From an uncultured Aquimarina sp. (lineage in GTDB: Bacteria > Bacteroidota > Bacteroidia > Flavobacteriales > Flavobacteriaceae), in assembly GCF_947496855.1 (NCBI RefSeq), contig NZ_CANMED010000003.1:248001-312000 (forward strand): a stretch of DNA of 64,000 bases, given 5' to 3'. The notes below the pieces were generated by a model, which was not told where the DNA came from, ran no database searches, and saw only the letters and a list, made by a program, of their open reading frames with translations. Positions 35,833-45,384 of this stretch are shown in pieces (position 1 is the first letter of the stretch; every line of letters begins with the position of its first letter). The translations under genes and the position numbers were made by a program.

Positions 35833-38439
35833 ATGAAAATCAACAATCAAAATTTATTGGTCTTTTTTAAAGGCAAACTTATTTCAACTATTAATAAGTG
35901 TTGTCTGTTATTTATTTTATTAATCTTTTCCAATGTAATAATAGCTCAACAACCAGAAACGGATTTGCTTGCAGGCTCTTGGGGAGTAACGTTTCCTGTT
36001 TTTGGAGGAGAAAGATTAGATACAGAAATTAATCAGAATGAAAAGAATTATATGAGTGGTGCTCAGGAAATAGTAGATGAGCTCCCCACAGCAGGTCACG
36101 TGATTACCAATCTATCGTATTTTGCACATTCCCATTATTTTAATACAAGAGCAAACACCAATGTAGACGTAGCAAATGAGATACATCCTGCAATGATTCC
36201 TAGTGTTGAGAATGATGGAGTTGCCGTAGAAGCCATTCAGCTTTTAAGAAATTCAGGGAAGAAAATAATTCTATACATTTCTACCAATTATTTGGATAGA
36301 GCAACTAATGAGATCAATACAGGCTGGGTCAATTATTATAATACTAATTTTGGAGGAAATGAATATTTGGCGTACCGCCATCTCATACAAGGTTTTGTAA
36401 AAGCCGCGGCAAGTTATGCTGATGGATACTGGTTAGACACAACATCTGCCCTAAGAGATGATGGTAACTTTGAAGATTTTGTAGCGATGATACGCGAAGC
36501 CGATCCAACGGCTTTAATTGCATGTGGATCAGGAGCCGGAATTAGATTAGAACACAATGGAAATGATATTTTTGTTGATTCGGATGGTATAAATGACACA
36601 AATCCTATAGATTATTATGTAAAACTACATGAGCTAACAGATGATTTGTCCGATTTCACAGATGGGCATATTGTACCATTAGGGCAAGGAGCTCCGCCAA
36701 ACTCATGGTCATATGAGGAGTTTATGATACCCAATATAATGACGGAATCATATTCATCTCTTAATGGAAAAAATGCACTGAAACACGGTTGGTTTCCCAT
36801 TAGAGAAAGATGGCACTCTCCACAAGTACCGATAGTTTTTGATACTGAACAAGCTTATAGATTTGTGAGGAGGATTACGGATTATGGAGGAATGATCACT
36901 TTTGCTAACACCAATGAAACACCAAATCTTGGAGATGGAGATGCCGGACATATGATGTCTGATGAAATGGACATTATGAAGGAAATTAATCGTAGAATGC
37001 TCATAGATCCTAAACCAGATTATGTACCATATACCAGGCCAGCAGATGCTAGTTTTGTTGACGAAACTCAATATATTGAATTTCCAGATATTCCAATAAA
37101 AGAAGTTGGTGATCCTGATTTTATAGCAGCTACTGCCACCTCTGGTTTAGCGGTATCTTTTACAAGTTCTAATACTAATGTAGCTACTATAGTAAATGGT
37201 AAGGTGCGTATTATTGGTCCAGGTAAAACTACCATTACAGCAACCCAAGCAAGCGCTGGGACTTTTACCTCTGCAGTACCCGCAGAGCGACCATTGGTGG
37301 TGAATGGTTCTATTGATCCGAATCCTGATAATGGAGATAATTTAGCTTTAAATGGAACAGCCTCGCAATCAGGAACGCAAAATGACGGAATAGCCGCGTA
37401 TGCAAATGATGGTAATACTAATGGTGCTTTTGGTGCAGATTCAGTAATTGCGGCTACAGGTCCTAATGCTTGGTGGGAAGTAAATTTAGGAAATGAATTC
37501 AGCATTAATGAGATTCATGTGTATAATAGAACCGATGCTTGCTGTATAGGAAGATTAACAAACTTTACCGTATCAGTTTTTGATGGTAACGGTAATACAA
37601 CATATTCACAAACATTCACCGATACTCCTAATCCTCTAATGATTATAGATATTCCATCAGCTACTGGACAGACTATTAGAGTACAATCCAATGAAATACC
37701 TACTATGAATTTAGCGGAGGTTGAAGTTTATGGAACTAGTATCTCAAACACCAAATTAGTACATATTACAAAGCGTAATGCCAAAGGGTATGCTATAGAT
37801 GGAAATTGGGAAGGAGATAATACTCAAAATGCTTATTTATATAGTCAAAATCCGAATAATGTGAATCAGCAATGGATTGAGATTGATAGAGGTAATGGCT
37901 ACTATACCTATCAAAAAATGGATACTGATTACGCCTTAGATGGAGGTGGTATAGGTGATAATAAAGAAAATGTGTATTTATGGGTAGTAAGTGAAAATAA
38001 TCATAATCAACATTGGCAAAAAGTTGATGTAGGTGGCGGTGCATTTAAATTGATTATGCGTAGTGATCCAAGTCTTGGTATCGATGGTGGTTCAGGTGGA
38101 TTTAATCTTCAGAATGTTGGGCTTTGGAATTCGTCTAGTACCAGTCAAAACTTGCATTGGATCATTACTCCAATAACAAACAATAGAGATACGGATACTA
38201 ACGATACTAGTGAAGTCCTTATGTATCCAAATCCTGTAGTTGATCAGGTCAATATTAGTTTGAACACTACAGAAATATCTAGGTACACCATCATTGATAT
38301 AAATGGCAAGACCATACTTAAAGGGGTGATCAATGAAGGTGCAATTTCTTTGAATGTCAATGGATTGGCAAAGGGATTATACCTCGTAAAAGTATCCAAT
38401 AGATCCAAGGTACTTACCAGTAAAATAATTAAAAAATAA
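35833..38439 (+). CDS. secreted multidomain putative glycoside hydrolase with F5/8-type C, ricin-type lectin and T9SS domains
   Basis: An 868-residue exported protein. The signal peptide ends near IIAQQ (~39). Residues ~45-370 look like a (beta/alpha)8 catalytic domain (KKIILYISTNYL, YADGYWLDTTSALRDDG, ALIACGSGAG, HGWFPIRERWHS), loosely like GH29-type folds. I cannot assign a family; the Asp in YWLDTTS is only a candidate catalytic residue. Then follow a Big-like domain (~425-490), an F5/8 type C/CBM32-like module (~500-640; NLALNGTASQSGTQNDG), a three-lobed ricin-type beta-trefoil (~641-780) and a sorting domain (MYPNPVVDQVNISL to TSKIIKK). It is 26 bp upstream of a polysaccharide lyase with nearly the same C-terminal half, so the two probably attack the same algal polysaccharide. 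Confidence 0.75.
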   Translation: MKINNQNLLVFFKGKLISTINKCCLLFILLIFSNVIIAQQPETDLLAGSWGVTFPVFGGERLDTEINQNEKNYMSGAQEIVDELPTAGHVITNLSYFAHSHYFNTRANTNVDVANEIHPAMIPSVENDGVAVEAIQLLRNSGKKIILYISTNYLDRATNEINTGWVNYYNTNFGGNEYLAYRHLIQGFVKAAASYADGYWLDTTSALRDDGNFEDFVAMIREADPTALIACGSGAGIRLEHNGNDIFVDSDGINDTNPIDYYVKLHELTDDLSDFTDGHIVPLGQGAPPNSWSYEEFMIPNIMTESYSSLNGKNALKHGWFPIRERWHSPQVPIVFDTEQAYRFVRRITDYGGMITFANTNETPNLGDGDAGHMMSDEMDIMKEINRRMLIDPKPDYVPYTRPADASFVDETQYIEFPDIPIKEVGDPDFIAATATSGLAVSFTSSNTNVATIVNGKVRIIGPGKTTITATQASAGTFTSAVPAERPLVVNGSIDPNPDNGDNLALNGTASQSGTQNDGIAAYANDGNTNGAFGADSVIAATGPNAWWEVNLGNEFSINEIHVYNRTDACCIGRLTNFTVSVFDGNGNTTYSQTFTDTPNPLMIIDIPSATGQTIRVQSNEIPTMNLAEVEVYGTSISNTKLVHITKRNAKGYAIDGNWEGDNTQNAYLYSQNPNNVNQQWIEIDRGNGYYTYQKMDTDYALDGGGIGDNKENVYLWVVSENNHNQHWQKVDVGGGAFKLIMRSDPSLGIDGGSGGFNLQNVGLWNSSSTSQNLHWIITPITNNRDTDTNDTSEVLMYPNPVVDQVNISLNTTEISRYTIIDINGKTILKGVINEGAISLNVNGLAKGLYLVKVSNRSKVLTSKIIKK

Positions 38440-38465
38440 ACCAAAAAAATCATAACAAATAAATT

Positions 38466-40289
38466 ATGAAACGATTATTTTATCTAAAAGCATTTTTATT
38501 GTGCTTAGGATTAGTCTCCACGCTAAGCGCTCAAGATTTATTAAAACACGACTTCAATAATGGTACTTTGGGACCATTTGAAACTACAAACCTTAACAGA
38601 ATGACTTTTAAGGATGGTGCTCTCGAATGTACATGGAAACCGAGTGATTATACTGGAACTGGAACATCTTCTAAGAAAACAGAGTTTAGAGCTAAGGATA
38701 ATGCCTATGTATTTAAACAAGAATTCTGGACTGGCTTTTGGTTAAAAGTACATGGCAATACATTAGCAAACAATCCAAATACTGAAATGTCCTTAATGCA
38801 AACTTGGGGTTTTAGAGAAGGAGCTGCAAACCATTATTTTATGCTTCAATATTTTGGTGATGGGTCGCTTAGGTGGCAACACCGCTATAATATGGGGCAA
38901 AACTTTACTAGATATGTTATTTATCCTGACTTTCCAAAAGACCAATTTGTAAAAGTGGTGATTCACGTGAAATTAAAAAATGTTAGTGACGGTATTGTTC
39001 AGGTTTGGATAGATGACGAACTAATGCTCAATAAAACAGGTCAGACTATTGGTTTTGGAGATCAGAACGAAAATGGTCAGTATAATCAGTCCTATTCGAC
39101 ACCTGGCTCATGGGGTATGTATAATTATGCTAATGAAGAGTACGTTAGTGGAGAGACAAGAACAGTTACTTATGATGATGTTTCTCTTTGGAATGGTTCA
39201 GATGGGTACGATATAGTAAATCCTTCTGACGTTACTCCTCCCGGATGTAGTTTACCTTGGATAGATAATGATTTCACGGTTTCTAATAGAACGGCAAACT
39301 ACAGTTCTGGAGCCATCGATATTTCTTGTGTTTCAAAAGTAGACATCAGCATGGATATCAAAGGGGAAGGAAACATGGAAGATTCGGATTATATCAATGT
39401 GTATTATAAAATAGATGGAGGTACTCAAAAAACCATTGCTAAAAATGTAAACGCTTTTGATTTAAAAACGCTTTCAGTTACTAATCTCAGCGGTAATAAA
39501 CTAGAGCTTATTATCGAAGCCAAAACAAGTTACGCTGATGAAGTGTATACGATATCTAATATTGAAATCACCGAAAGTGATGGAGGTACTACTGGAGGTA
39601 GTTCATTAGTGCATATCGTAAAACGTAATGCCCCTAACTTTGCTATAGATGGTAATAAAAGTGGTGCAGACGGACAAAATGTGTACTTATGGTCAGCTAA
39701 CCCTAATAATGCTAATCAACAATGGATTGAGATCGATCGTGGAAATGGTTATTATTCTTACCAAAAAAAGGGGACAAACTTTTGTATGGATGGAAATCGT
39801 GATGGAGCGACTGGTCAGAATGTATATTTATGGACTTGTAGTGAAAATAACCCAAACCAGCATTGGCAAAAAGTAGACGTTGGTGGTGGCGCGTTTAAAT
39901 TAATAAAACGAAATGCCCCTGGGTTTGCACTAGATGGAGGTTCTGGCGGATCAGATAGTCAAAATATAGCACTTTGGGATTCGTCGAATACTAGTCAAAA
40001 CTTGCATTGGATTATTACTCCAATAACAAGCAATAGGGTTAGTGATACTAAAAATACTAGTGAATTCCTTATATATCCAAGTCCAACAATTGATAGATTT
40101 CAGATTGATTTGAAAAACTCCCAAGAAGCTTCGTATACTATCTTCAATCATACAGGGAAATTATTACACTCCGGAGTTTTCAAAAATGGAACAACTTCTT
40201 TTGATTCTAGTAGACTACCATCTGGGTTATACATTGTAAGGGTTTCTACCAGGTATGGAACTACTACCCAAAAAATAATTAAGCATTAA
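38466..40289 (+). CDS. secreted polysaccharide lyase-like protein with ricin-type lectin and T9SS domains
   Basis: A 607-residue exported protein (signal MKRLFYLKAFLLCLGLVSTLSAQ). Residues ~25-250 match the jelly-roll 'polysaccharide lyase' family (heparin lyase I/PL20-like): TEFRAKDNAYVFKQEFWTGFWLKV, MSLMQTWGFREG, YDDVSLWNGSDG. The likely reaction is beta-elimination of a uronic-acid polymer; the exact family is uncertain. A beta-sandwich module (~260-370) follows, then a ricin-type trefoil (~380-520) with three repeats of the form RNxxxFAxDG...QNVYLW...NxNQxW, and a sorting domain (IYPSPTIDRFQIDL to TQKIIKH). The trefoil and the linker QNLHWIITPIT are almost those of the upstream gene. The two form an operon. 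Confidence 0.82.
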   Translation: MKRLFYLKAFLLCLGLVSTLSAQDLLKHDFNNGTLGPFETTNLNRMTFKDGALECTWKPSDYTGTGTSSKKTEFRAKDNAYVFKQEFWTGFWLKVHGNTLANNPNTEMSLMQTWGFREGAANHYFMLQYFGDGSLRWQHRYNMGQNFTRYVIYPDFPKDQFVKVVIHVKLKNVSDGIVQVWIDDELMLNKTGQTIGFGDQNENGQYNQSYSTPGSWGMYNYANEEYVSGETRTVTYDDVSLWNGSDGYDIVNPSDVTPPGCSLPWIDNDFTVSNRTANYSSGAIDISCVSKVDISMDIKGEGNMEDSDYINVYYKIDGGTQKTIAKNVNAFDLKTLSVTNLSGNKLELIIEAKTSYADEVYTISNIEITESDGGTTGGSSLVHIVKRNAPNFAIDGNKSGADGQNVYLWSANPNNANQQWIEIDRGNGYYSYQKKGTNFCMDGNRDGATGQNVYLWTCSENNPNQHWQKVDVGGGAFKLIKRNAPGFALDGGSGGSDSQNIALWDSSNTSQNLHWIITPITSNRVSDTKNTSEFLIYPSPTIDRFQIDLKNSQEASYTIFNHTGKLLHSGVFKNGTTSFDSSRLPSGLYIVRVSTRYGTTTQKIIKH

Positions 40290-40408
40290 AAAACATAGAC
40301 CTACATAATTTTAATAAACACAAAGCTGGTCAAAGCACAAACTTACAATGAGTCCTTAACCAGCTATGACTTTCAATCGTATTGCTTATTAATACTATAT
40401 CCTGTCAC

Positions 40409-40487
40409 AAGGATTAAAGCTAGGAAGTTCTTTAATTTTGATTTAAGTAACCGTCTTTCTGAAATGGAAAGACGGTTACTTATATTT
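40409..40487 (+). repeat. trailer repeat copy 2, with terminator
   Basis: Second copy of the repeat at 35477-35553. The hairpin TAACCGTCTTTC/GAAAGACGGTTA is kept; a G:T pair in copy 1 is an A:T pair here, while the loop differs. It terminates the lyase transcript and, being nearly symmetric, may also stop transcription from the minus-strand gene at 40502. Confidence 0.88.
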
Positions 40488-40501
40488 AACACACTACCCT
40501 A

Positions 40502-41293
40502 TTATCCGCTACATCCGCGTAATACTCCAAAAAGGAAATCATCAGCAGCTTGTCCATATTCATCTCCACAATTACGATCAAAAGGATTCGTACTTCCGCC
40601 TAATACACGTCCGCACTGATCATGATCTAAACAATCTTTAGTCCAAGCACTAGCGATAGAAAATATACCCGGACAACCAGAACCACATCGACCTAAACAA
40701 CGATCACCATTTACTAATTCGCGATCTCTATATGTCTGACCTCCATTATCGTCATACACAGCTGTAACAAATGTATTTTTTCTAATACATGCTATTCCAT
40801 CATCATTCCCCTTCACTAGATTGGTTTGGTTCCCTTTAAAAACAATTTTTTCATACCTATAATTGCTTGGAGATTTAGCCCAATATTCTAGTAATTTTAA
40901 TAAGGTAAATTCTGCCATCGTAAAATCAGCTACAGAACCATCTTTAAACAAATACTCAGAGATCTCTTCTCCTATCATTAATAATGTTTCCTTTTCTTTA
41001 CTAGATAACACAACACTCTTACCATCGATCTCAATAAATTCTGAGTCATAATCTATTGAAGCAATTAGCCTTACATCATTTATTGCTACTTTAACAGTAT
41101 AGTAATTCGATTTTTTTGCGACTTTGTATGCAATCTGGAAGCCGTTAAGTTCTTTTTGCCCTTCTAATTGATATTCTTTGTGAATTTCTAACCCAATTGT
41201 TTCACCATTATTAGAATCCTCTTGATTATCACAAGAGTTTAATAGTAATAAAAATAAAAAGCTACTTACTAGAAATCTAAATTGAATTTTCAT
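40502..41293 (-). CDS. lipoprotein with C-terminal phospholipase A2-like motif
   Basis: A 263-residue protein with a lipoprotein signal (lipobox LLNSC near residue 20). The middle (~30-165) is of unknown type. The C-terminal ~70 residues are Cys-rich and contain KDCLDHDQCGR, matching the CxxHDxC active-site signature of secreted phospholipase A2 (His with adjacent Asp, flanking disulfide Cys). Further Cys occur in GDRCLGRCGSGCPG, NCGDEYGQAADDF and the terminal GCSG. The second PLA2 catalytic Asp could be one of the pair in AADDF. The canonical Ca-binding loop YGCYCG is not seen, although GRCGSGCPG is in the right place. Lipase activity is therefore a hypothesis. Confidence 0.6.
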   Translation of the reverse strand: MKIQFRFLVSSFLFLLLLNSCDNQEDSNNGETIGLEIHKEYQLEGQKELNGFQIAYKVAKKSNYYTVKVAINDVRLIASIDYDSEFIEIDGKSVVLSSKEKETLLMIGEEISEYLFKDGSVADFTMAEFTLLKLLEYWAKSPSNYRYEKIVFKGNQTNLVKGNDDGIACIRKNTFVTAVYDDNGGQTYRDRELVNGDRCLGRCGSGCPGIFSIASAWTKDCLDHDQCGRVLGGSTNPFDRNCGDEYGQAADDFLFGVLRGCSG

Positions 41294-42073
41294 GATTTAA
41301 AATATTTAAGTTGGTTATACTAAAATACTTCACAAATCTAATTTTCTTACTACCAAATGATTATCATAACATTAATCTAATTTAACATAGAGAAAGGAAT
41401 CATCATAAATTATAATTAATTAGGAAATCACAAAAACAAAGAATAAATAGTTACAAAATAACCCATTAAGAAAAATTAGTATACTGATTAAAAGAGCTTT
41501 CAAATTTTCTAAATGCAATAAACAACTGTTAATTAAAGCTTACTTTTCAATATATTATGCAAAATATTTAGAATTTATCAACACGAAAACGTTGTAGTAA
41601 CCTTTGCAAATGCCAAAATTGAATAATTCGTAATAACTTAGTAAAAAAATAACACAAGAAACACTTTTACAAACTAAAAATTATGAATTATGAAATCAAC
41701 ACCTCTTCCACCGAAAATTTCAAAATTGTTTGAGCTACTTTAATTAAACGAAATTATTCTTAAAAATTTCAGTCAGAACAACATAGAATAGTTTTTAAAT
41801 CTTAACCTCTGAAAAAAATCACTTAATAATAACCGTCATAATTAATTCTATTGTTATCGAATAATACTCAAACCAGTATCTTTCTATAAACTACAATAAT
41901 AAATCAGCGTCAATTCTTCCTTAGGTAGAAAAATACTGCTGGTTTACCTTTTACAGTTCTATTAAGTTATTTACTTCAGATTTCTATTTTTTCTCGTAAC
42001 GAAGATTTGAGAGAAAACACAAACTCACTTATTACAAATTATCGTTCCTAATAGAACGAAAAAAATCTTAAAA
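41294..42073. other. 780-bp intergenic region upstream of the amylase gene
   Basis: AT-rich with no substantial gene. A TAACCTTTGC sequence at 41598-41607 resembles a -7 box with one extra spacer base. If it is used, the amylase leader would be over 450 nt. A short reading frame at 41690-41743 encodes the 17-residue MKSTPLPPKISKLFELL; it is the only short frame here with an ordinary protein-like composition, but it has no clear ribosome-binding site. Confidence 0.45.
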
Positions 42074-44362
42074 ATGAAAAGAAAAAACATATTACGAACC
42101 CTTGTAAGCCTTTTATTTTGTTTACCATTTATAGGACTACAGGCTCAAGACGAAGATGTAATGTTTCAGGCATTCGACTGGAATGTTCAAAATCAACCTG
42201 CAGGACAAACTTGGTATAATGTAGTATCTAATGCCAGAAACACTATTAACGATGCAGGTATCGATGTAATCTGGATGCCACCACCAAGTAATTCGGCAGC
42301 ACCACAAGGATATTTACCTAGAGAATTAAACAATCTAAATAGTGCTTATGGAACTCAAAACCAGTTAGTATCGTTAATTAATCAATATCACGGTTTAGGT
42401 ATGAAAGTAATTAGTGATATTGTAATCAATCATAGGGTTGGTTCTAATGACGCGGTTACTTTTACAAATCCTGCATGGCCTACATTTTATATCACCGCAG
42501 ATGATGAAGGTAGAAATTTTGTAAACGGTCCCGTAGAATTTAGTATCAACGGAGATTTTGTTCCTGGTTTTGACCTTAAATCTGATGGATCAAGCGGAGG
42601 GTTTGCAGCTGCTAGAGATCTTGATCACCAAAATCCAGCAGTAAGAGCTGAGATTATTAAATGGATGAGATTCTTAAAAAACGATATTGGTTTTGATGGA
42701 TGGAGATATGACTTTGTACATGGGTATGATCCTATCTATAATAAAGAATACAATGATGCTACTAATCCATATTTTGCCGTTGGAGAGTTATTAGAAAGTA
42801 GTAGAGTACAAACTAATAATTTTGTTAATAGAACACAACAATCTTCCTCTGCATTTGATTTTAACACAAAAGTAAGCTTGCAAAATGCAATTAGAGACAA
42901 CAATTTATCATATTTGAGAGATGGTCAAGGTAGACCTTCTGGTATGATGGGTATTAACCCTTCTAAATCTGTTACTTTTTTAGATAATCATGATACTGGA
43001 TTTGCCCAACAATGTTGTGGCTCTAATTATGTTTTCCCTGGTGGAGAAACTAATCTTAGAAAAGGGTATGCTTATATTCTTACTCACCCAGGAAATCCAA
43101 TGGTATTCTGGACGCATTTCTTTGATGGAGGAACCGGAGTACGTAATGCAATAAAAGATCTTATTTCTGCAAGAAAAAGCGTTAGAGTACATTCTGGATC
43201 AACTATCAGTATCGATGAAGCAAGAGGAGATTTATACGCTGCTTACATCGATGGAAAATCCGGAACACTAGCCATGAAATTAGGTTCTGGAAATTGGTCT
43301 CCAAATGGAAGTGGATGGACATTACAGACTTCTGGTACTGACTATGCAGTATGGACACAAGGCACTACAACAGGTGGTGGAGAAACTGTACCTCAATATA
43401 CTGTTAATTTTTTCAAACCATCCGGTTGGGGATCTAATGTCAATGCATATGTATACGATGCTGGAGTAAATGCAACACTTCCTGGAACTAGTGGATGGCC
43501 AGGAAACAATATGACTAATATTTCAGGAACTGATTGGTATTCTTTCACTATAACACCAACAGCTGGAGTATCTGCAAATAACCTTAGAGTAATCTTTAAT
43601 GATGGAAATAATCAAACCGATGATCTATCTAGGAGTATAGATGGATGGTACAGAGGAAATACTTGGAGTAATACGTGTCCAAGTGATTGCAGTAGTAATG
43701 GATCTGGAACTTCTAATGATGTTACATTAAACTTCCAAAAACCAAGTGGATGGGGTAATAACACTAATATGTATCTGTATAATAAATCTACAAATCAAAC
43801 CCTTTCTGGTACTACAGGTTGGCCTGGAGCAAGCATGAATAACCTAAGTGGTACATCTTGGGCCAGAAAAACTTTTACACTACCAAACGGAGTTACCGCC
43901 AATAATGTTGGAGCAGTTTTCAATAATGGAAATGGGCAACAAACTGTTGACCTTACTAGAGGTGCAGATGGATGGTTCAGAGTTACCGGTAGTAGTAACG
44001 GAAAAAGAACAGGAACTTGGTCTAACAATTGTACAAATGACTGCCCTTCTAACAGAGCTATGGAATTAGCAGATAATACAGATAAAGAAAATTCTCCGAT
44101 TAGTGAAAGCAGTGTTTCTTTTTGGCCAAACCCAACTAGAGACGATGGAACACTTAGCGTAAATACATCAAAAAATGGACTTCTAGAAGTATCTATTTCT
44201 AATATATTAGGACAAACTAAAACTGTATATAGAGAACACACTCAAGCAGGAAATCAAAACATAGAAATCAATAGCTCTCATATGAGAGGCCAAGGTATGT
44301 ACTTTTACACAGTGAAGCTAAATGGCACAAAACTAAAGAGTTTAAAAGTTATAAAAAGATAA
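42074..44362 (+). CDS. secreted GH13 alpha-amylase with two CBM26-like starch-binding modules and T9SS domain
   Basis: A 762-residue extracellular alpha-amylase cleaving alpha-1,4 bonds of starch/glycogen. The signal is MKRKNILRTLVSLLFCLPFIGLQAQ. The GH13 barrel (~28-430) shows VISDIVINHRVG, the nucleophile Asp in GFDGWRYDFVHGYD (~212), the acid/base Glu in AVGELLES (~236) and FLDNHDTGFAQ (~303), so all three catalytic carboxylates are present. Two similar modules follow at ~440-540 and ~550-655, each with F(F/Q)KPSGWG...TSGWPG or TTGWPG...DGW, as in CBM26-type starch-binding domains. The last ~80 residues are a type A sorting domain. It stands alone between a long leader region and a strong terminator. 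Confidence 0.93.
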   Translation: MKRKNILRTLVSLLFCLPFIGLQAQDEDVMFQAFDWNVQNQPAGQTWYNVVSNARNTINDAGIDVIWMPPPSNSAAPQGYLPRELNNLNSAYGTQNQLVSLINQYHGLGMKVISDIVINHRVGSNDAVTFTNPAWPTFYITADDEGRNFVNGPVEFSINGDFVPGFDLKSDGSSGGFAAARDLDHQNPAVRAEIIKWMRFLKNDIGFDGWRYDFVHGYDPIYNKEYNDATNPYFAVGELLESSRVQTNNFVNRTQQSSSAFDFNTKVSLQNAIRDNNLSYLRDGQGRPSGMMGINPSKSVTFLDNHDTGFAQQCCGSNYVFPGGETNLRKGYAYILTHPGNPMVFWTHFFDGGTGVRNAIKDLISARKSVRVHSGSTISIDEARGDLYAAYIDGKSGTLAMKLGSGNWSPNGSGWTLQTSGTDYAVWTQGTTTGGGETVPQYTVNFFKPSGWGSNVNAYVYDAGVNATLPGTSGWPGNNMTNISGTDWYSFTITPTAGVSANNLRVIFNDGNNQTDDLSRSIDGWYRGNTWSNTCPSDCSSNGSGTSNDVTLNFQKPSGWGNNTNMYLYNKSTNQTLSGTTGWPGASMNNLSGTSWARKTFTLPNGVTANNVGAVFNNGNGQQTVDLTRGADGWFRVTGSSNGKRTGTWSNNCTNDCPSNRAMELADNTDKENSPISESSVSFWPNPTRDDGTLSVNTSKNGLLEVSISNILGQTKTVYREHTQAGNQNIEINSSHMRGQGMYFYTVKLNGTKLKSLKVIKR

Positions 44363-44410
44363 TTTTTTTGCCCCTGCTATAGTGCATATAGGTTGAATTA
44401 ATATTTTAGT

Positions 44411-44450
44411 AAAAAGCGATCGTTAGCACTAAACGATCGCTTTTTCTTTT
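44411..44450 (+). terminator. terminator after the amylase gene
   Basis: AAAAAGCGATCGTT pairs with AACGATCGCTTTTT across a 7-nt loop, a 14-bp perfect stem with a T-run. Confidence 0.93.
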
Positions 44451-44589
44451 AGATACTTTTCACTAATACTATGCTGTTTTTTAACTTTACAAAATCTTAA
44501 CTTCACTATATCTACCTTTAAATAGTAAATGTTTTTAATATCTTTCCATTCTTTTTTAAAAGTAAAATTAATATCGAAACATTATCATT

Positions 44590-45384
44590 GTGAAAAAAAT
44601 AACCATAATACTAGCCTTAGCTTTAACTATATGCTGTAAAAAGGAAGGGAATAAGGATTCTGAAAAGGCAGTTATTGATAAAAAACAGCAACTAACAGAT
44701 ACTCCACAAGCAAAAAAAGATCATCAAATCCGAGAAATAAAAAAGGCGGAAATAGCTCCAAATTTAGATGGAGACATGAATGACCCTATTTGGAATCAAA
44801 CAAAATGGTATCCAATGGATCAAAACTGGATTGGAGAATTTCCTACTGTTCAGGATTTTTTAGGTAGGTATAAAATAGCTTGGACTACTGAAGCACTTTA
44901 TATTTTAGTTGAAGTTAAAGATGACATACTTTATGATCAACATAAGGATCCACTAAAATTATGGTGGGATGATGATTGTGTAGAAATATTCATAGATGCT
45001 GATAACTCTGGCGGTGGACATCAATACAACAACAATGCGTTTGCATACCACGTAGCGTTAGATGGAAATGTTGTAGATATGGATTCTCAGAAAAAACCAG
45101 TGCTTTATAATAATCACGTAAGAACTAAGCGTAAAACTGAGGGTGATGTTTCTGTTTGGGAATTTGAACTTACAGTGTATGATCATACATATAAAGAAGG
45201 TAGAACAAATGATCCTATTGTACTATCTAAAAATCAAAAACTAGGTTTCGCAATTGCATATAATGACAATGATACAAGCAAAGAAAGAGAAAATTTTATG
45301 GGCTCTGTCTTTGTCCCAGGAGAAGATAAAAATCAAGGCTGGATCAATGCAGATATTTTTGGAACTATTGTACTAATAGAATAA
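44590..45384 (+). CDS. CBM9-like carbohydrate-binding lipoprotein
   Basis: A 264-residue protein starting at GTG, with a lipoprotein signal (lipobox LTICC near residue 17) and a Lys/Glu-rich tether. From ~50 it matches CBM9-type domains: KAEIAPNLDGDMNDPIWNQTKW, then RYKIAWTTEALYILVEVKDD, WWDDDCVEIFIDADNSGGG and FAIAYNDNDTSKERENFMGS. Such lipoproteins bind sugar ends or act as accessory proteins on the cell surface. The amylase upstream has its own terminator, so this gene is separately transcribed, but the pairing hints at a role in glucan capture. Confidence 0.83.
   Translation: MKKITIILALALTICCKKEGNKDSEKAVIDKKQQLTDTPQAKKDHQIREIKKAEIAPNLDGDMNDPIWNQTKWYPMDQNWIGEFPTVQDFLGRYKIAWTTEALYILVEVKDDILYDQHKDPLKLWWDDDCVEIFIDADNSGGGHQYNNNAFAYHVALDGNVVDMDSQKKPVLYNNHVRTKRKTEGDVSVWEFELTVYDHTYKEGRTNDPIVLSKNQKLGFAIAYNDNDTSKERENFMGSVFVPGEDKNQGWINADIFGTIVLIE

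Noticed and set aside
36414..37505. Several minus-strand frames of 60-145 codons opposite the 868-residue gene
   Set aside because: They are shadows of a strongly supported plus-strand gene and show no family motifs.
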